A stretch of 64,000 nt of DNA from contig NZ_JAFKLZ010000001.1 of NCBI RefSeq assembly GCF_017304615.1, positions 310,001 to 374,000 on the forward strand, read 5' to 3'. The position numbers and the translations under genes are program-made. Under the pieces are notes generated by a model. The model saw nothing but the letters and a program-made list of their open reading frames with translations. It ran no database searches and had not been told where the DNA came from. Origin of the DNA: Sphingomonas sp. GTDB taxonomy: Bacteria; Pseudomonadota; Alphaproteobacteria; Sphingomonadales; Sphingomonadaceae. This document shows positions 1-9,287 of the stretch, one piece after another (positions within the stretch are counted from its first letter, which is position 1; each line of letters starts with the position of its first letter).

Positions 1-2
1 TG

Positions 3-416
<414 letters not shown>

Positions 417-420
417 TTTG

Positions 421-451
421 TCCTGCCGGGCGAGACGATCGTCCGGCAGGA
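421..451. terminator. Inverted repeat between convergent genes, probable bidirectional terminator
   Basis: Arms TCCTGCCGG (421-429) and CCGGCAGGA (443-451) are perfect 9-bp complements around a 13-nt loop. The repeat fills the 39-bp gap between the stop of the RND gene (plus) and the stop of the propeller gene (minus). No clear T-run follows on either strand, so the strength as an intrinsic terminator is uncertain. Confidence 0.5.
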
Positions 452-455
452 TTGC

Positions 456-1442
456 TCAATCGGTCGGCTGATAGATCCTGATCTCGGCCGCCTGGCCGCC
501 CCCCGCGCGCACGGCGACAAACAGGCGGTCGAGTTCAGGCACGAACAACGCGGTGCGTGCGCCCGAGCGGGTCGACGCAATTCCGAGTGATCGATAGGCG
601 CCAGACACCATGCCGAACACTTCAACGGCGCCCGACCCGCAACTGACCAAAAGCCGATGCCGAGCGGCGTCGAAGAATACGTCGTCCGAATCCCCGCAGG
701 TCGAAAGGTCGGTCGCGATGGCGCCCGTTGCCAGATCCATCGTCAGCAGTCTTGCGGGCCAGCGAAACACCAGCGCGGCGACACCCTGATCAACCGCCAT
801 CGGGAAGTTGAGCCGATAGCGTGCGTGCCAATCGGATTGGATCTTGCCGCTCACCAGATCAGCCACGATCACGCGCCGCGCATCGGGCACGTTGACGATG
901 GCGTTGTCGCCGAACAGCCGGAAGCCCTCGGGATGTCCGGGCAAGGTCACACGCTGGACCACCGAGCGTGTCGCAGGGTCGATCACGGCCAGCGCGCCCG
1001 ATCCATAACCGACAATCAGTCGGCCGTTCCTAGGATCGACCCGCAGATTGTCCGCGTCGTCACCAAACGACATTACCCCGTCGGCGCTGAGATCGTGGCG
1101 ATAGAATCGCACGGTGCCGTCGCCGCCGCTTGCGACCGCGAGTTCGTCTCGCGCGGGCAGCCATGCGACGCCCTGCGGTTCCTTGAGGCCAGAGATGCGC
1201 CCGACGACTGCGCCGCGTGTGAGGTCGATCACGTCCACGCTGCCATCGCCGACTTCGGCCACGAACAGGCGATGACGTTTGAGATCGACGGCGAGATGAT
1301 CGATCCGCCCTCCGACGTCGGGCAGTGCGATGGTTTGCGCGAGTTTCAAGGGTGCCGTCGCGGGCGGCGCGGCGCTGCACGACGCGCTGCCGGCAAGCAT
1401 GGCGAGCAGAACAGGAATGCGTCGTAGCAGCGCGCCACCCAT
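456..1442 (-). CDS. YncE-like beta-propeller protein, probable exported/lipoprotein
   Basis: 328 aa. The N-terminus (MGGALLRRIPVLLAMLAG) is a basic-then-hydrophobic export signal, followed by SASCSAAPP, which could be a weak lipobox at Cys22 (Ser at -3 is not ideal). The mature part has repeated blade-like units such as RIDHLAVDLKRHRLFVAEVGDGSVDVIDL and VAWLPARDELAVASGGDGTVRFY in separate blades, typical of YncE/YVTN propellers. Substrate and function are unknown. It starts 3 bp after the superoxide dismutase stop, so it is the fourth gene of the chr operon and probably acts in the same periplasmic oxidative or metal-stress response (inference). Confidence 0.75.
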   Translation of the reverse strand: MGGALLRRIPVLLAMLAGSASCSAAPPATAPLKLAQTIALPDVGGRIDHLAVDLKRHRLFVAEVGDGSVDVIDLTRGAVVGRISGLKEPQGVAWLPARDELAVASGGDGTVRFYRHDLSADGVMSFGDDADNLRVDPRNGRLIVGYGSGALAVIDPATRSVVQRVTLPGHPEGFRLFGDNAIVNVPDARRVIVADLVSGKIQSDWHARYRLNFPMAVDQGVAALVFRWPARLLTMDLATGAIATDLSTCGDSDDVFFDAARHRLLVSCGSGAVEVFGMVSGAYRSLGIASTRSGARTALFVPELDRLFVAVRAGGGQAAEIRIYQPTD

Positions 1443-1445
1443 CGG

Positions 1446-2165
1446 TCAGGCCCGGTCGGCGGCGGCGGCCTGGGCTAGCCTCTTGTCGGCCGACGTCCAG
1501 TCGATCGCGTTCATGAACGCATCGACATAGGCGGGGGCCTTCGCACCATAGTCGATCGCGTATGCGTGCTCATACATGTCGAGCGCGAGGATCGGCGTGC
1601 CGCCCGCCAACGTCATCGTGTGATCGGCGGCCCATTGATTGACCAGGCAATGGTCGCGGTGGCTCCAAGTCAGCAGCACCCAGCCCGAACCGCCGCCGAG
1701 GGCCTTACCCATGTTGCTGAACTCGGCCCGCCAGCGGTCATGACTGCCGAAATCGCGCTCGAGCGCTGCCGCCAGCACCTTGCCCGGCTGGGTCGGGGTG
1801 CCGAGCCCGGCGAAATACAGTTCGTGCAGGATCATCGAGTTCCAGGCGATCAATTCCTCGCGCTTCAGGCCGTTGAGCGTGAAGCCGGGCGCGGTCGCTG
1901 GGTCAAGGCTGGCGAATTGCGTCGCGATCGCGCCGAGCCGCTTCACCGCGCCGACATAATTGTTGTCATGGTGGCTCACGAGCATCTTCTCGGACAGGCC
2001 GGTGATCGACGCCGGATTGAAGGGCAGCGGCTGTGGTGTGAAGGTCTTTGCGGCGGCGGGTGCAGGCGCGGCGGCGGCGGGCCCCCCGGCAAGCGCGCCG
2101 GCAGCGCCGACGCCAATGACGGCGCCCGCGATCAGGCTGCGGCGGTCGATGGTGGTGTCGGTCAT
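1446..2165 (-). CDS. chrC: Fe/Mn superoxide dismutase with Tat signal (ChrC-like)
   Basis: 239 aa from the ATG at 2165, which has a good ribosome site (GGAAAGGA); the open frame runs further upstream but without support. IDRRSLIAG followed by a long Ala/Gly hydrophobic run is a twin-arginine-type signal, predicting periplasmic export. Family marks: SHHDNNYVGAV (His65/66 as first ligand), MILHELYFAG (His114), GGSGWVLLTW, and DMYEHAYAIDY (Asp196, His200). It dismutes superoxide, which forms when Cr(VI) is reduced. A superoxide dismutase following chrB and chrA is known from the chrBACF operon, hence the symbol. It lies 31 bp after chrA. Confidence 0.85.
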   Translation of the reverse strand: MTDTTIDRRSLIAGAVIGVGAAGALAGGPAAAAPAPAAAKTFTPQPLPFNPASITGLSEKMLVSHHDNNYVGAVKRLGAIATQFASLDPATAPGFTLNGLKREELIAWNSMILHELYFAGLGTPTQPGKVLAAALERDFGSHDRWRAEFSNMGKALGGGSGWVLLTWSHRDHCLVNQWAADHTMTLAGGTPILALDMYEHAYAIDYGAKAPAYVDAFMNAIDWTSADKRLAQAAAADRA

Positions 2166-2196
2166 GGCGTTTAGTCCTTTCCAGTAGGGGATGGGT

Positions 2197-3606
2197 TCAG
2201 CCAAGCTGGCCGGTGAGATGGAGCGCGATCCCGGCAAGCGAGGTCGCGACGAGCGTGGCAATCGTGCCGGTCTTGAAGCGGAGAACAGCGACGATCGCCG
2301 CCGCTGACAGCGCCAGTGCCCAAGGATCGAGGCTGGCCGGCACCGGCAGGTCGAGGTGGATCGGGCCGGCGGCGAACGGCGTCACCCGGCGGAAGACGGT
2401 GTGGAGCGCGAACCAGACGGCTAGGTTCAGGATTACGCCGACCACCGCCGCCGTGATCGCGGACAGCGCACCCGCAACAGCGGCATTGCCGCGCAGCCGC
2501 TCGATGAACGGCGCGCCGAGAAAGATCCAGAGGAAGCACGGCACGAACGTGACCCAGGTAGCCAGCAGGCCGCCCAGTGTGCCCGCGAGCAACGGCGGCA
2601 ATATGCCCGGTGCGCGATAGGCGCCCATGAACCCGACGAACTGCAGCACCATGATGAGCGGTCCCGGCGTCGTCTCGGCCATGCCGAGCCCGTCGAGCAT
2701 CTCGCCCGCGCTCAGCCAGTGATAGGATTGCACCGCTTCCTGCGCGACATAGGCCAGCACGGCATAAGCGCCGCCGAACGTCACCATGGCCATGCCAGAG
2801 AAAAAGGTCGCGATCTGGCTGAACACGTTCGTTGGGCCAAGCCACAGGATCAGCAGCGCGACCGGCACGAGCCACAGCGCGACACAGACTGCGGCGGTGC
2901 GCAGCGTCTGTCGCCAGGAAACAACGGCATGCGCGGGCAACTCGACGCCGAGCAGAGTGTCGGCGTCGTCGACGATGCTGCCCTTGGCCCCACCGTGTCC
3001 GCCGCCGGACTGGAACGCCGCAAGTCCCGCTCTGCCGCCGATCCAGCCGATCAGGCCCGCCGCAAGGACGATGAGCGGGAATGGAATGCCGAAGAAGAAG
3101 ATCAGGACGAAAGCAGCACCCGCCAGCCCGAGCATCGCTCGGCTGCGCAGTGCCCGCGATCCGATCCGCACGACGGCTTGCAGCACGATCGCCAGCACAG
3201 CCGCCTTTAAGCCGAAAAAGAGCGCCGAGACGATCCCGAGTTTACCGTAGAGCGCGTAGATCCAGGACAGCGCCATGATTGACACGACGCCGGGCAGGAT
3301 GAAGAGTCCGCCGGCGATGATGCCGCCCTTCGTCCGGTGCATCAGCCAGCCGATATAGGTCGCCAGTTGCTGTGCCTCGGGGCCGGGCAGCACCATGCAA
3401 TAGTTGAGCGCGTGCAGGAATCGTTGTTCGCCGATCCAGCGTTTCTCTTCGACCAGCACGCGGTGCATCATCGCGATCTGTCCCGCCGGGCCGCCGAACG
3501 ACAGCGACGCGATCCGTAGCCAGACCCAGAAAGCCTCGCCGAGCGACACCGCGCCCGGCCGTGGCTGCGAGGGCGCCGTCGCCGGCACCACGGAGGCGGC
3601 GCTCAC
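2197..3606 (-). CDS. chrA: Chromate efflux transporter ChrA
   Basis: 469 aa counted from the GTG at 3606, whose last two bases lie in the stop of chrB (GTGA overlap); the longer open frame up to 3687 would run into chrB and is rejected. Long-chain CHR family: two homologous halves, each starting with a [12 protein letters not shown] / [11 protein letters not shown] type segment, with [15 protein letters not shown] in the first half and [17 protein letters not shown] in the second. About ten hydrophobic helices are visible. It exports chromate from the cytoplasm. Translational coupling to chrB suggests fixed stoichiometry. Confidence 0.95.
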   Translation of the reverse strand: MSAASVVPATAPSQPRPGAVSLGEAFWVWLRIASLSFGGPAGQIAMMHRVLVEEKRWIGEQRFLHALNYCMVLPGPEAQQLATYIGWLMHRTKGGIIAGGLFILPGVVSIMALSWIYALYGKLGIVSALFFGLKAAVLAIVLQAVVRIGSRALRSRAMLGLAGAAFVLIFFFGIPFPLIVLAAGLIGWIGGRAGLAAFQSGGGHGGAKGSIVDDADTLLGVELPAHAVVSWRQTLRTAAVCVALWLVPVALLILWLGPTNVFSQIATFFSGMAMVTFGGAYAVLAYVAQEAVQSYHWLSAGEMLDGLGMAETTPGPLIMVLQFVGFMGAYRAPGILPPLLAGTLGGLLATWVTFVPCFLWIFLGAPFIERLRGNAAVAGALSAITAAVVGVILNLAVWFALHTVFRRVTPFAAGPIHLDLPVPASLDPWALALSAAAIVAVLRFKTGTIATLVATSLAGIALHLTGQLG

Positions 3607-4454
3607 GCCCGGACCTCGTCGACTTTCCTTGCTGCCGGCCTGTGCGAGGCCCAATTGTGCGTTTCTCCGCGCGCGTCGCGGCACCATCGATAGAAAGCGT
3701 CGTAAAGACCCATTCCGACCTCTAGCTGTTCGAGATCGTCAGAATACATGCGCGAAAGACCGAGCGACGCCGCCAGCAGCCCTGCCGCCTCCGGCACGAT
3801 CTCGGGATGGCCGGTATCGGCGCCGCGCACAATCGTGGCGAGATGGACTAGTGGCTCGATCCCGCCGAGCCCGAATTCCTCGACCATGAGATCGAAGGTG
3901 CAGCGATCCTCGCGATGACTCCAGAACACGCCATCGCCTTCGAGGTCGAACGCGGCACCGCCGACCTGCTCGGCGACCGCCAAAACGTCGGCGGGCGGCA
4001 CGTAGAGAAACATCGCCTCAGGATCGACGAAACGCCGGATCAGCCACGGGCAGGCGATGCGATCGACCTTCGGTCGCGCCCGCGTCACCCAGGTTGTGCG
4101 GCCGTCGGCGTTACGGGTGGGGAGCGCGGCCTCGGACACAAGGGGCAGCGCCTCCTTGCGCCAGCCGTTGAAGCCATCATCCAGTGCTTCGGCCGAAATG
4201 CCGGTATGACGAAGGATCGCTGCGGCCCCCTGGCTGGTAGCGCGTCCCTGTTCGCATACGACGACGGCGTTTCGTGAGGGCAGCGCCGCCGCCCATTGCG
4301 CAACCGAGGTGGCGGAGCGGAAGATCGACCCGGGGATGAAGCGAGGGTCTGCGATCCGCTCCTCATCGCTTCGCACGTCGATGACGAGCGGCGCGCCGGG
4401 CGTGCCGATCAGTCGGATGAGTTTGTCGATCGCGATCGAATGTAAAGCAGGCAT
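3603..4454 (-). CDS. chrB: Rhodanese-ChrB fusion, chromate resistance protein
   Basis: 283 aa. Residues about 1-110 form a rhodanese domain ([10 protein letters not shown]; active loop [12 protein letters not shown] with Cys67), and about 120-265 form the ChrB domain ([41 protein letters not shown]). ChrB proteins are implicated in chromate sensing or in helping chromate resistance; some related proteins are called sulfurtransferase/chromate resistance proteins. The start ATG has AAGGA seven bases upstream. First gene of the operon chrB-chrA-chrC-propeller. Confidence 0.9.
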   Translation of the reverse strand: MPALHSIAIDKLIRLIGTPGAPLVIDVRSDEERIADPRFIPGSIFRSATSVAQWAAALPSRNAVVVCEQGRATSQGAAAILRHTGISAEALDDGFNGWRKEALPLVSEAALPTRNADGRTTWVTRARPKVDRIACPWLIRRFVDPEAMFLYVPPADVLAVAEQVGGAAFDLEGDGVFWSHREDRCTFDLMVEEFGLGGIEPLVHLATIVRGADTGHPEIVPEAAGLLAASLGLSRMYSDDLEQLEVGMGLYDAFYRWCRDARGETHNWASHRPAARKVDEVRA

Positions 4455-4623
4455 GATGCGTCCTTGGGTAAAAGTTTAGGACGCGATTCTTCGGCTGTCG
4501 CCTCGTGGGGAGACCGCATTCCCCATAAGGCTTGGTTGTCACGACACCTCCTGGGCAAGTCAAGCGTGCAGTGTGCATTGCTCCCAAATATGGCGTTGTT
4601 TCGAAACCGCTGCATCGGATTTT
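4455..4623. promoter_or_regulatory. Upstream region of the chromate operon
   Basis: 169 bp between the integrase stop and chrB start. On the minus strand TTGACT (4563-4558) followed 17 bases later by GACAAC is a possible but poor sigma-70-like pair; the -10 part departs strongly from consensus. The stretch is less GC-rich than its surroundings. No clear operator dyad was found. Confidence 0.3.
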
Positions 4624-6537
4624 CTAGGTGCCAATTCGTATGGCCAAGCGGCGGCGAGCACATGCGATGGCCGGATCCCAGGCAATCGAAGGATATTCGA
4701 TCAGGTCAACGGCTTCGTGGAGAACATCGATCGCGGCCCCCGCTCCGTATTTGCGCCCGATGGAGAGAGGAGCGTGACCGGCCAACAGATCGGCGATCTC
4801 CTCCTTCATCTTCGAGTTGCGGCATGCTCGCTTCATCGAGTGGCGCATCGAGTAAAAGACCTTCTCCTCATCGGTGATACCTAAGCCGCGAATGTAGCGG
4901 TTCAGTCGCCGGGATAGATAGTTGGCTCGCTTGCCATATCGATCGCCCTCAAGGCTATCGAGAAGCCAGTCGGCACCGCTCTGACGTTGGTGCTCGACAA
5001 AGTCGAGAAACCCAGCTTCGATCAGCAGCCAGTGGATCGGCACGTCACGCAGCGACGTCTTGGTCTTGGCTGTCTTGTTTGCCTCGCCGTCGGCATTCTT
5101 CTTCCTGCGCACTTTGCGTGGATCGAGCTCGACCGAGATATACCAGATGCCACGCTCCTGCTTGACGTTGCTAGGTCGCACGGTTGCCATCTCTTCGGGC
5201 CTTAGGCCGGTAAGTGGCGCCAGCATGACGCACCAGAATTCGTCGTCCGATCGGTCGCTGTCGGGGTCGATCATCATCGAGGACGAGAAAATCGTCGCCA
5301 ATTCGTCTTCGTCGAAACATTTGCGGGCGTTGACCTCGCTCTTGGCGTCTTCGACGGTCACGAGCTTGGCTGGGTTGGTCTTGATGAGTTTGAGCTTGTC
5401 GCGAGCATATTCGAGCACGACCCGGATGCCCGATACCGACTTGGCGACGGTTGGCCCGGATAGGCGTGGGAGATCCTTTTCGCGCGCGATCCTGATCTGA
5501 TCGAGGATGGGCAACGAGGCGATGTCTTTGGCGGGACGTGTCGGCAGCGACTGGAGCGCGTTGCGAAACCCTTCGACCATTTCATCGGTTATGGCAGCGA
5601 CTTCGACATCGCCCCACAAGGCAACGAACCGGTTGGTTGCCTTGCGCCACTCATCGACCAGTTTCGCCTGTTCGCGCGGCCGCGTGTTCGTCCAAGCCTG
5701 GAAGACCTCGGATATCGTGCGCGCCTTAACCGCCTCGCCGAAGATCGCTTCGCGAAGTTCGGTATTGATTTCGACAGCTGTCGTCGGTGTTGCAGGTTGG
5801 ACAGCAACTGGAGCGATCTGACGCGGCAATGGTGTCGCCATCTGAATCGCGGGAAACGCAGCTCGATACGCTTCCAAGTCGGGCTGAGCATGATCAAGCA
5901 GAAGATGAATAAAATGTCGCGCTGCGATAGCGACCGTCGCTGGATCGGTCGGGCAAGGCGCGCCGGCATGAGCAAACGCTTCTACAAGGAAGCCTTCGGC
6001 CATCCCCCAAAGTCCCGCCGCCTCGATACGCCGGGCTGCCTCTATCCCGACGAAGACGGCGCCAGCGTGGTCGCAGCGCAAGGCATCGCGCCGGAGTTCG
6101 ACGGTCTTACGGTCTAGGCCCGCATAGACGTCGCTGGCCTGATCAACGACGCCGCGCTCAAACTCGCCATCCGAAAACGGATCGTCATCGACAAACGCAC
6201 AGCTTTCGGCGATCGCCAAGCCTTTTAGCTCGTGAGCGATGACGCGGCCGCGACTGCCGAGACGGCGTGTCTCCGATGCCAGATAGGAGTCGATCACTGC
6301 CATCGCATCAGCCGACGCATTGGCAGCCGTTGCAGCTTCGATCTGCCGGAACCGGTCAAGCCATTCCTGTTGGCGCGCGGCGCAAAGGCGCCGGGCTTCG
6401 CCGAGGTCGCGGGTCTTGAGCGAGGCTACAACCTCGCGCCGCCCAAGTGCCTGGCGATAGCGTTCAGGCACAACGATCCGGAACCAGTAATAGCTGGAAT
6501 TTGGCTTCTGGAAGGGGGCGATCAGACGGTTGCTCAT
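4624..6537 (-). CDS. Tyrosine-type site-specific integrase with DUF6538-like N-terminus
   Basis: 637 aa from ATG 6537, preceded by AGGTGG; a GTG three codons earlier is possible. Residues 1-65 (NSSYYWFRIVVPERYRQAL) resemble the N-terminal DUF6538 domain of island integrases; a SAM-like core-binding domain spans about 275-385; the catalytic domain holds Arg446 (LTGLRPEEM), YSMRH with Arg565, GH at 588 and nucleophile Tyr597 (IGRKYG). A Tyr stands where many relatives have the box-II His, as in other members of this group. The coding DNA is visibly less GC-rich than recJ nearby, which fits acquisition. It sits next to tRNA-Glu, its likely target. Confidence 0.92.
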   Translation of the reverse strand: MSNRLIAPFQKPNSSYYWFRIVVPERYRQALGRREVVASLKTRDLGEARRLCAARQQEWLDRFRQIEAATAANASADAMAVIDSYLASETRRLGSRGRVIAHELKGLAIAESCAFVDDDPFSDGEFERGVVDQASDVYAGLDRKTVELRRDALRCDHAGAVFVGIEAARRIEAAGLWGMAEGFLVEAFAHAGAPCPTDPATVAIAARHFIHLLLDHAQPDLEAYRAAFPAIQMATPLPRQIAPVAVQPATPTTAVEINTELREAIFGEAVKARTISEVFQAWTNTRPREQAKLVDEWRKATNRFVALWGDVEVAAITDEMVEGFRNALQSLPTRPAKDIASLPILDQIRIAREKDLPRLSGPTVAKSVSGIRVVLEYARDKLKLIKTNPAKLVTVEDAKSEVNARKCFDEDELATIFSSSMMIDPDSDRSDDEFWCVMLAPLTGLRPEEMATVRPSNVKQERGIWYISVELDPRKVRRKKNADGEANKTAKTKTSLRDVPIHWLLIEAGFLDFVEHQRQSGADWLLDSLEGDRYGKRANYLSRRLNRYIRGLGITDEEKVFYSMRHSMKRACRNSKMKEEIADLLAGHAPLSIGRKYGAGAAIDVLHEAVDLIEYPSIAWDPAIACARRRLAIRIGT

Positions 6538-6623
6538 GTGGACCACCTAAATGGACCACCCCGAGACCCGTAAGACACGCAATTTAGCGAGTTTCCTCGC
6601 TTTACCGCCAGTTATGAGGCGGA

Positions 6624-6660
6624 TGGTGACCCCTACGGGAATCGAACCCGTGTTTCAGCC
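6624..6660. other. Presumed attachment site (3' part of tRNA-Glu)
   Basis: The integrase gene begins less than 90 bp from the encoded CCA end of tRNA-Glu. Island integrases of this type normally recombine within the T-arm to 3'-end segment, leaving an intact tRNA on one side. The exact core cannot be set without the other junction. Confidence 0.35.
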
Positions 6661-6698
6661 GTGAAAGGGCCGCGTCCTAACCGCTAGACGAAGGGGCC
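6624..6698 (-). tRNA. tRNA-Glu (anticodon UUC)
   Basis: Read on the minus strand the gene folds as a full cloverleaf: acceptor GGCCCCT/AGGGGTC with one G-U pair, D arm GTCT..GGAC, anticodon stem CGGCC/GGCTG around loop CTTTCAC (anticodon TTC), T arm ACGGG TTCGATT CCCGT, and an encoded CCA end at 6626-6624. Strong similarity to bacterial tRNA-Glu. Confidence 0.97.
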
Positions 6699-6746
6699 AT
6701 CGCTGGCGCGGCATGCCGGTTAGGGAAAGCCGGGCGCGGGGTCAAG

Positions 6747-8504
6747 CTAATCAGCCCATGCCGCATCGTCGAGATGCAGTTCGGCGGCGGGACGCGAGGC
6801 CCAGTCGTCAACCTTGGGCCGTCCGGCGAGCCACAATTTGCGGTGCGGGGGCGCCTGGAGCAGCGCCTGGCCGAGCGCGGTGTCGGCGCTGCGGAACGCC
6901 ATTGCCTTCAGGCTGCGACCGTCGTCGCCCGCCATGATCGCGCGGACATGGCCGTTGCCGACGACATCGACCTTGATCGGACGGAATGGCCCGGCGACGA
7001 CGCGCGGCGCGGGCCAGCCCATGCCATAGGGGCCGCCGCCGTCGATCGTCTCGCACAGCATCGGCGTCACGCCGCCGGGAGCGAGCAAAGCATCGACCAG
7101 CAGCGCGCGATCGGCGTTGCTGCGCGCGACCGCGGCGGCGAGGCGATCGTCGAGGAAGGCGGCGAAATCGGCGAGCTTGTCCTCGGTGATCGTCAACCCC
7201 GCCGCCATCGCGTGCCCGCCACCCGCGACGAGCAGGCCAGCCTCTTTTGCTGCCAGCACGGCATTGCCCAGATCGACGCCCGGGATCGAGCGGCCCGAGC
7301 CCTTGCCGATGCCGGCCTCGTCGATCGCGATGACGATGACGGGTACGCCGAGCCGTTCCTTGAGCCGCCCCGCGACGATGCCGATGACGCCGGCGTGCCA
7401 ACCCTTGCCCGCGACGACGGCCACCGCCGCGCCGTGCGGCTGGTTCTCGGCTTCCTGCTGCACCAGCGCCTCGATCGCGCGGCGTTCCTCGTTGAGGCGA
7501 TCGAGCTCGGCGGCGATGCTGCGCGCTTCGACGGGATCGTAGGTAGTGAGCAGCCGCACGCCGAGATCGGCACGGCCCACTCGGCCCCCGGCGTTGATGC
7601 GGGGGCCGAGCGCGAAGCCGAGGTCGCTGCAAGTCGGCGCCCGCGTCAACCGGGCGGCTTCGGCGAGCGCGGTCAGGCCGATATTGCGGCGCTGCGCCAT
7701 GACCTTCAGGCCCTGCGCGACAAAAGCGCGGTTAAGGCCTTTCAGTTGCGCGACGTCGGCGACCGTGCCGAGCGCGACCAGGTCGAGCAGGTCGAGCAGC
7801 TTCGGCTCCGCGCGATCGGCGAAGAAGCCGCGTCCGCGCAACTCGCGCAGCAATGCAGCGCCTAGCAGGAACGCGACGCCTACCGCCGCGAGGTGGCCGT
7901 GCTGCTTCCCCTCGCGCTCATCGAGCCGGTTGGGGTTCACCAGCGCCAGCGCGTGGGGGAGGGCAGTTGCGCATTGATGGTGATCGACCACGATCACATC
8001 GACCCCGGCGTCACGCGCCATGTCGAGCGCCTCGAACGCCTGCGCGCCGCAATCGACCGTGACGATCAGCGACGCGCCGCCCGCCGCGATCCGCACCAGC
8101 GCCTCGCCCGAGGGACCATAGCCTTCCATCAGCCTGTCGGGGATGTAGGCCTGTGGGTCGAGGCCCAGTCCGCGCAACAGCCGGATAATCAGTGCCGCCG
8201 AGGTCGCGCCGTCGACGTCGTAATCGCCGAACACTGTCACCGCTTCGCCAGCCTGCACCGCGTCGGCGAGGCGCGCCGCCGCCGTGTCCATATCGTTGAA
8301 GATCGATGGGTCGGGCATGAAGCCGCGGATGCTTGGGGATCGATTGGCGTCGAGGTCGTCACGCGCGACGCCGCGCGACAACAGCAATTGCGTCACCAGA
8401 TCGTCGGGCTGGAACCCCGGATCGCGCGCGTCGGCGGCGAGCGCGCGCCAGCGCCACGGCTGGCCGAGGATCGATCGTGTGACGTTGAGGACGGTGTCGG
8501 TCAT
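6747..8504 (-). CDS. recJ: Single-stranded-DNA-specific exonuclease RecJ
   Basis: 585 aa, the usual length. DHH phosphoesterase motifs run in order: VFGDYDVDGATSAAL (near residue 95), VTVDCGAQAFEAL, VVDHHQC; the DHHA1 motif GGGHAMAAGLTI follows near residue 430, and a C-terminal OB-like domain closes the protein. RecJ degrades single-stranded DNA 5' to 3' in recombination and mismatch repair. Ends 10 bp from the neighbouring oxygenase gene on the same strand, so the two may be cotranscribed. Confidence 0.96.
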   Translation of the reverse strand: MTDTVLNVTRSILGQPWRWRALAADARDPGFQPDDLVTQLLLSRGVARDDLDANRSPSIRGFMPDPSIFNDMDTAAARLADAVQAGEAVTVFGDYDVDGATSAALIIRLLRGLGLDPQAYIPDRLMEGYGPSGEALVRIAAGGASLIVTVDCGAQAFEALDMARDAGVDVIVVDHHQCATALPHALALVNPNRLDEREGKQHGHLAAVGVAFLLGAALLRELRGRGFFADRAEPKLLDLLDLVALGTVADVAQLKGLNRAFVAQGLKVMAQRRNIGLTALAEAARLTRAPTCSDLGFALGPRINAGGRVGRADLGVRLLTTYDPVEARSIAAELDRLNEERRAIEALVQQEAENQPHGAAVAVVAGKGWHAGVIGIVAGRLKERLGVPVIVIAIDEAGIGKGSGRSIPGVDLGNAVLAAKEAGLLVAGGGHAMAAGLTITEDKLADFAAFLDDRLAAAVARSNADRALLVDALLAPGGVTPMLCETIDGGGPYGMGWPAPRVVAGPFRPIKVDVVGNGHVRAIMAGDDGRSLKAMAFRSADTALGQALLQAPPHRKLWLAGRPKVDDWASRPAAELHLDDAAWAD

Positions 8505-8514
8505 CGAGCGCCGG

Positions 8515-9207
8515 TCACTGGCGCAGCCAAGTGCCTTCGCGGAACCATTTGGTGATGATGTACTTGACGCCCTTCACCACCGGCATGCCCTCATGCAGCG
8601 TCAGCGTGTTGGGGCTGCCATCGGCGCTCATGTTGTTCCACGCCAGCAGGAGGCCGCGACGCGGCGCGACGCGCAGGCCCGCCTCGGGGAACCAGGTCGC
8701 ACCGCCTTCCTCGACATCGTTGAGATAGATCATCGCGGTCCAGGTGCGCTGGCCGCCGCTGCGCCGCATCTCCGGCCAATAGGCCTGGTTCTCATGAAAG
8801 AAGTCGTGGTGCGCGCGGAATTGCTGTCCAGGCGCATAACGCTGCCCCTGCATCGTCTCCCCGCAGACTGCCGGCAGGCCGAGCAGATCGGCGATCGAAT
8901 TGTCGATCGGCTGCACGTCGGGCGACCAGCGGTCCATGTCGCAGCTATCGCTGGTGCGGAACCCGTAATCCTCCCGCTCAGGCCGGTCGGACAGCAAAGT
9001 CGAGGGGCGGCGATTGCTGTCGATGACGCGGATCAGCGTGTCGCACTGTGCCGGATCGAGGAAATCGAGATGGTAATAGGCCTGCGCCGCGCCGACCAAG
9101 GCGGGCTGCATGCGGGGATTGGCGTCGAGCCGCTGAGCCACGCTCTGGCCGATGCGGGCGCGATCCTTAGACGGGCCGCCGGCGGAAATCTTCTTGGTGC
9201 CTAACAT
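8515..9207 (-). CDS. 2-oxoglutarate/Fe(II) oxygenase, prolyl 4-hydroxylase-like
   Basis: 230 aa from the ATG at 9207 (MLGTKKIS); an ATG at 9243 in frame would add 12 residues. The catalytic core shows the iron ligands FRAHHDFF (His-x-Asp) and LHEGMPVVKGVKYIITKWF (distal His, then Lys for 2-oxoglutarate binding), and the linking segment WTAMIYLNDVEEGGATWFPE. This is the P4Hc fold used to hydroxylate prolyl residues or related substrates. The protein substrate is unknown. Cytoplasmic, no signal peptide. Confidence 0.88.
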   Translation of the reverse strand: MLGTKKISAGGPSKDRARIGQSVAQRLDANPRMQPALVGAAQAYYHLDFLDPAQCDTLIRVIDSNRRPSTLLSDRPEREDYGFRTSDSCDMDRWSPDVQPIDNSIADLLGLPAVCGETMQGQRYAPGQQFRAHHDFFHENQAYWPEMRRSGGQRTWTAMIYLNDVEEGGATWFPEAGLRVAPRRGLLLAWNNMSADGSPNTLTLHEGMPVVKGVKYIITKWFREGTWLRQ

Positions 9208-9287
9208 GGCCGCGTTTCTTCGCCGATGGCCTCGAAAAGGCAAGGGCCCGGGAACGAATTCCCCGACCCCAACCCACGCGACGACTC

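Noticed and set aside
4624..6537. Prophage
   Set aside because: Only an integrase is present; no structural, lysis or replication genes appear in the window.
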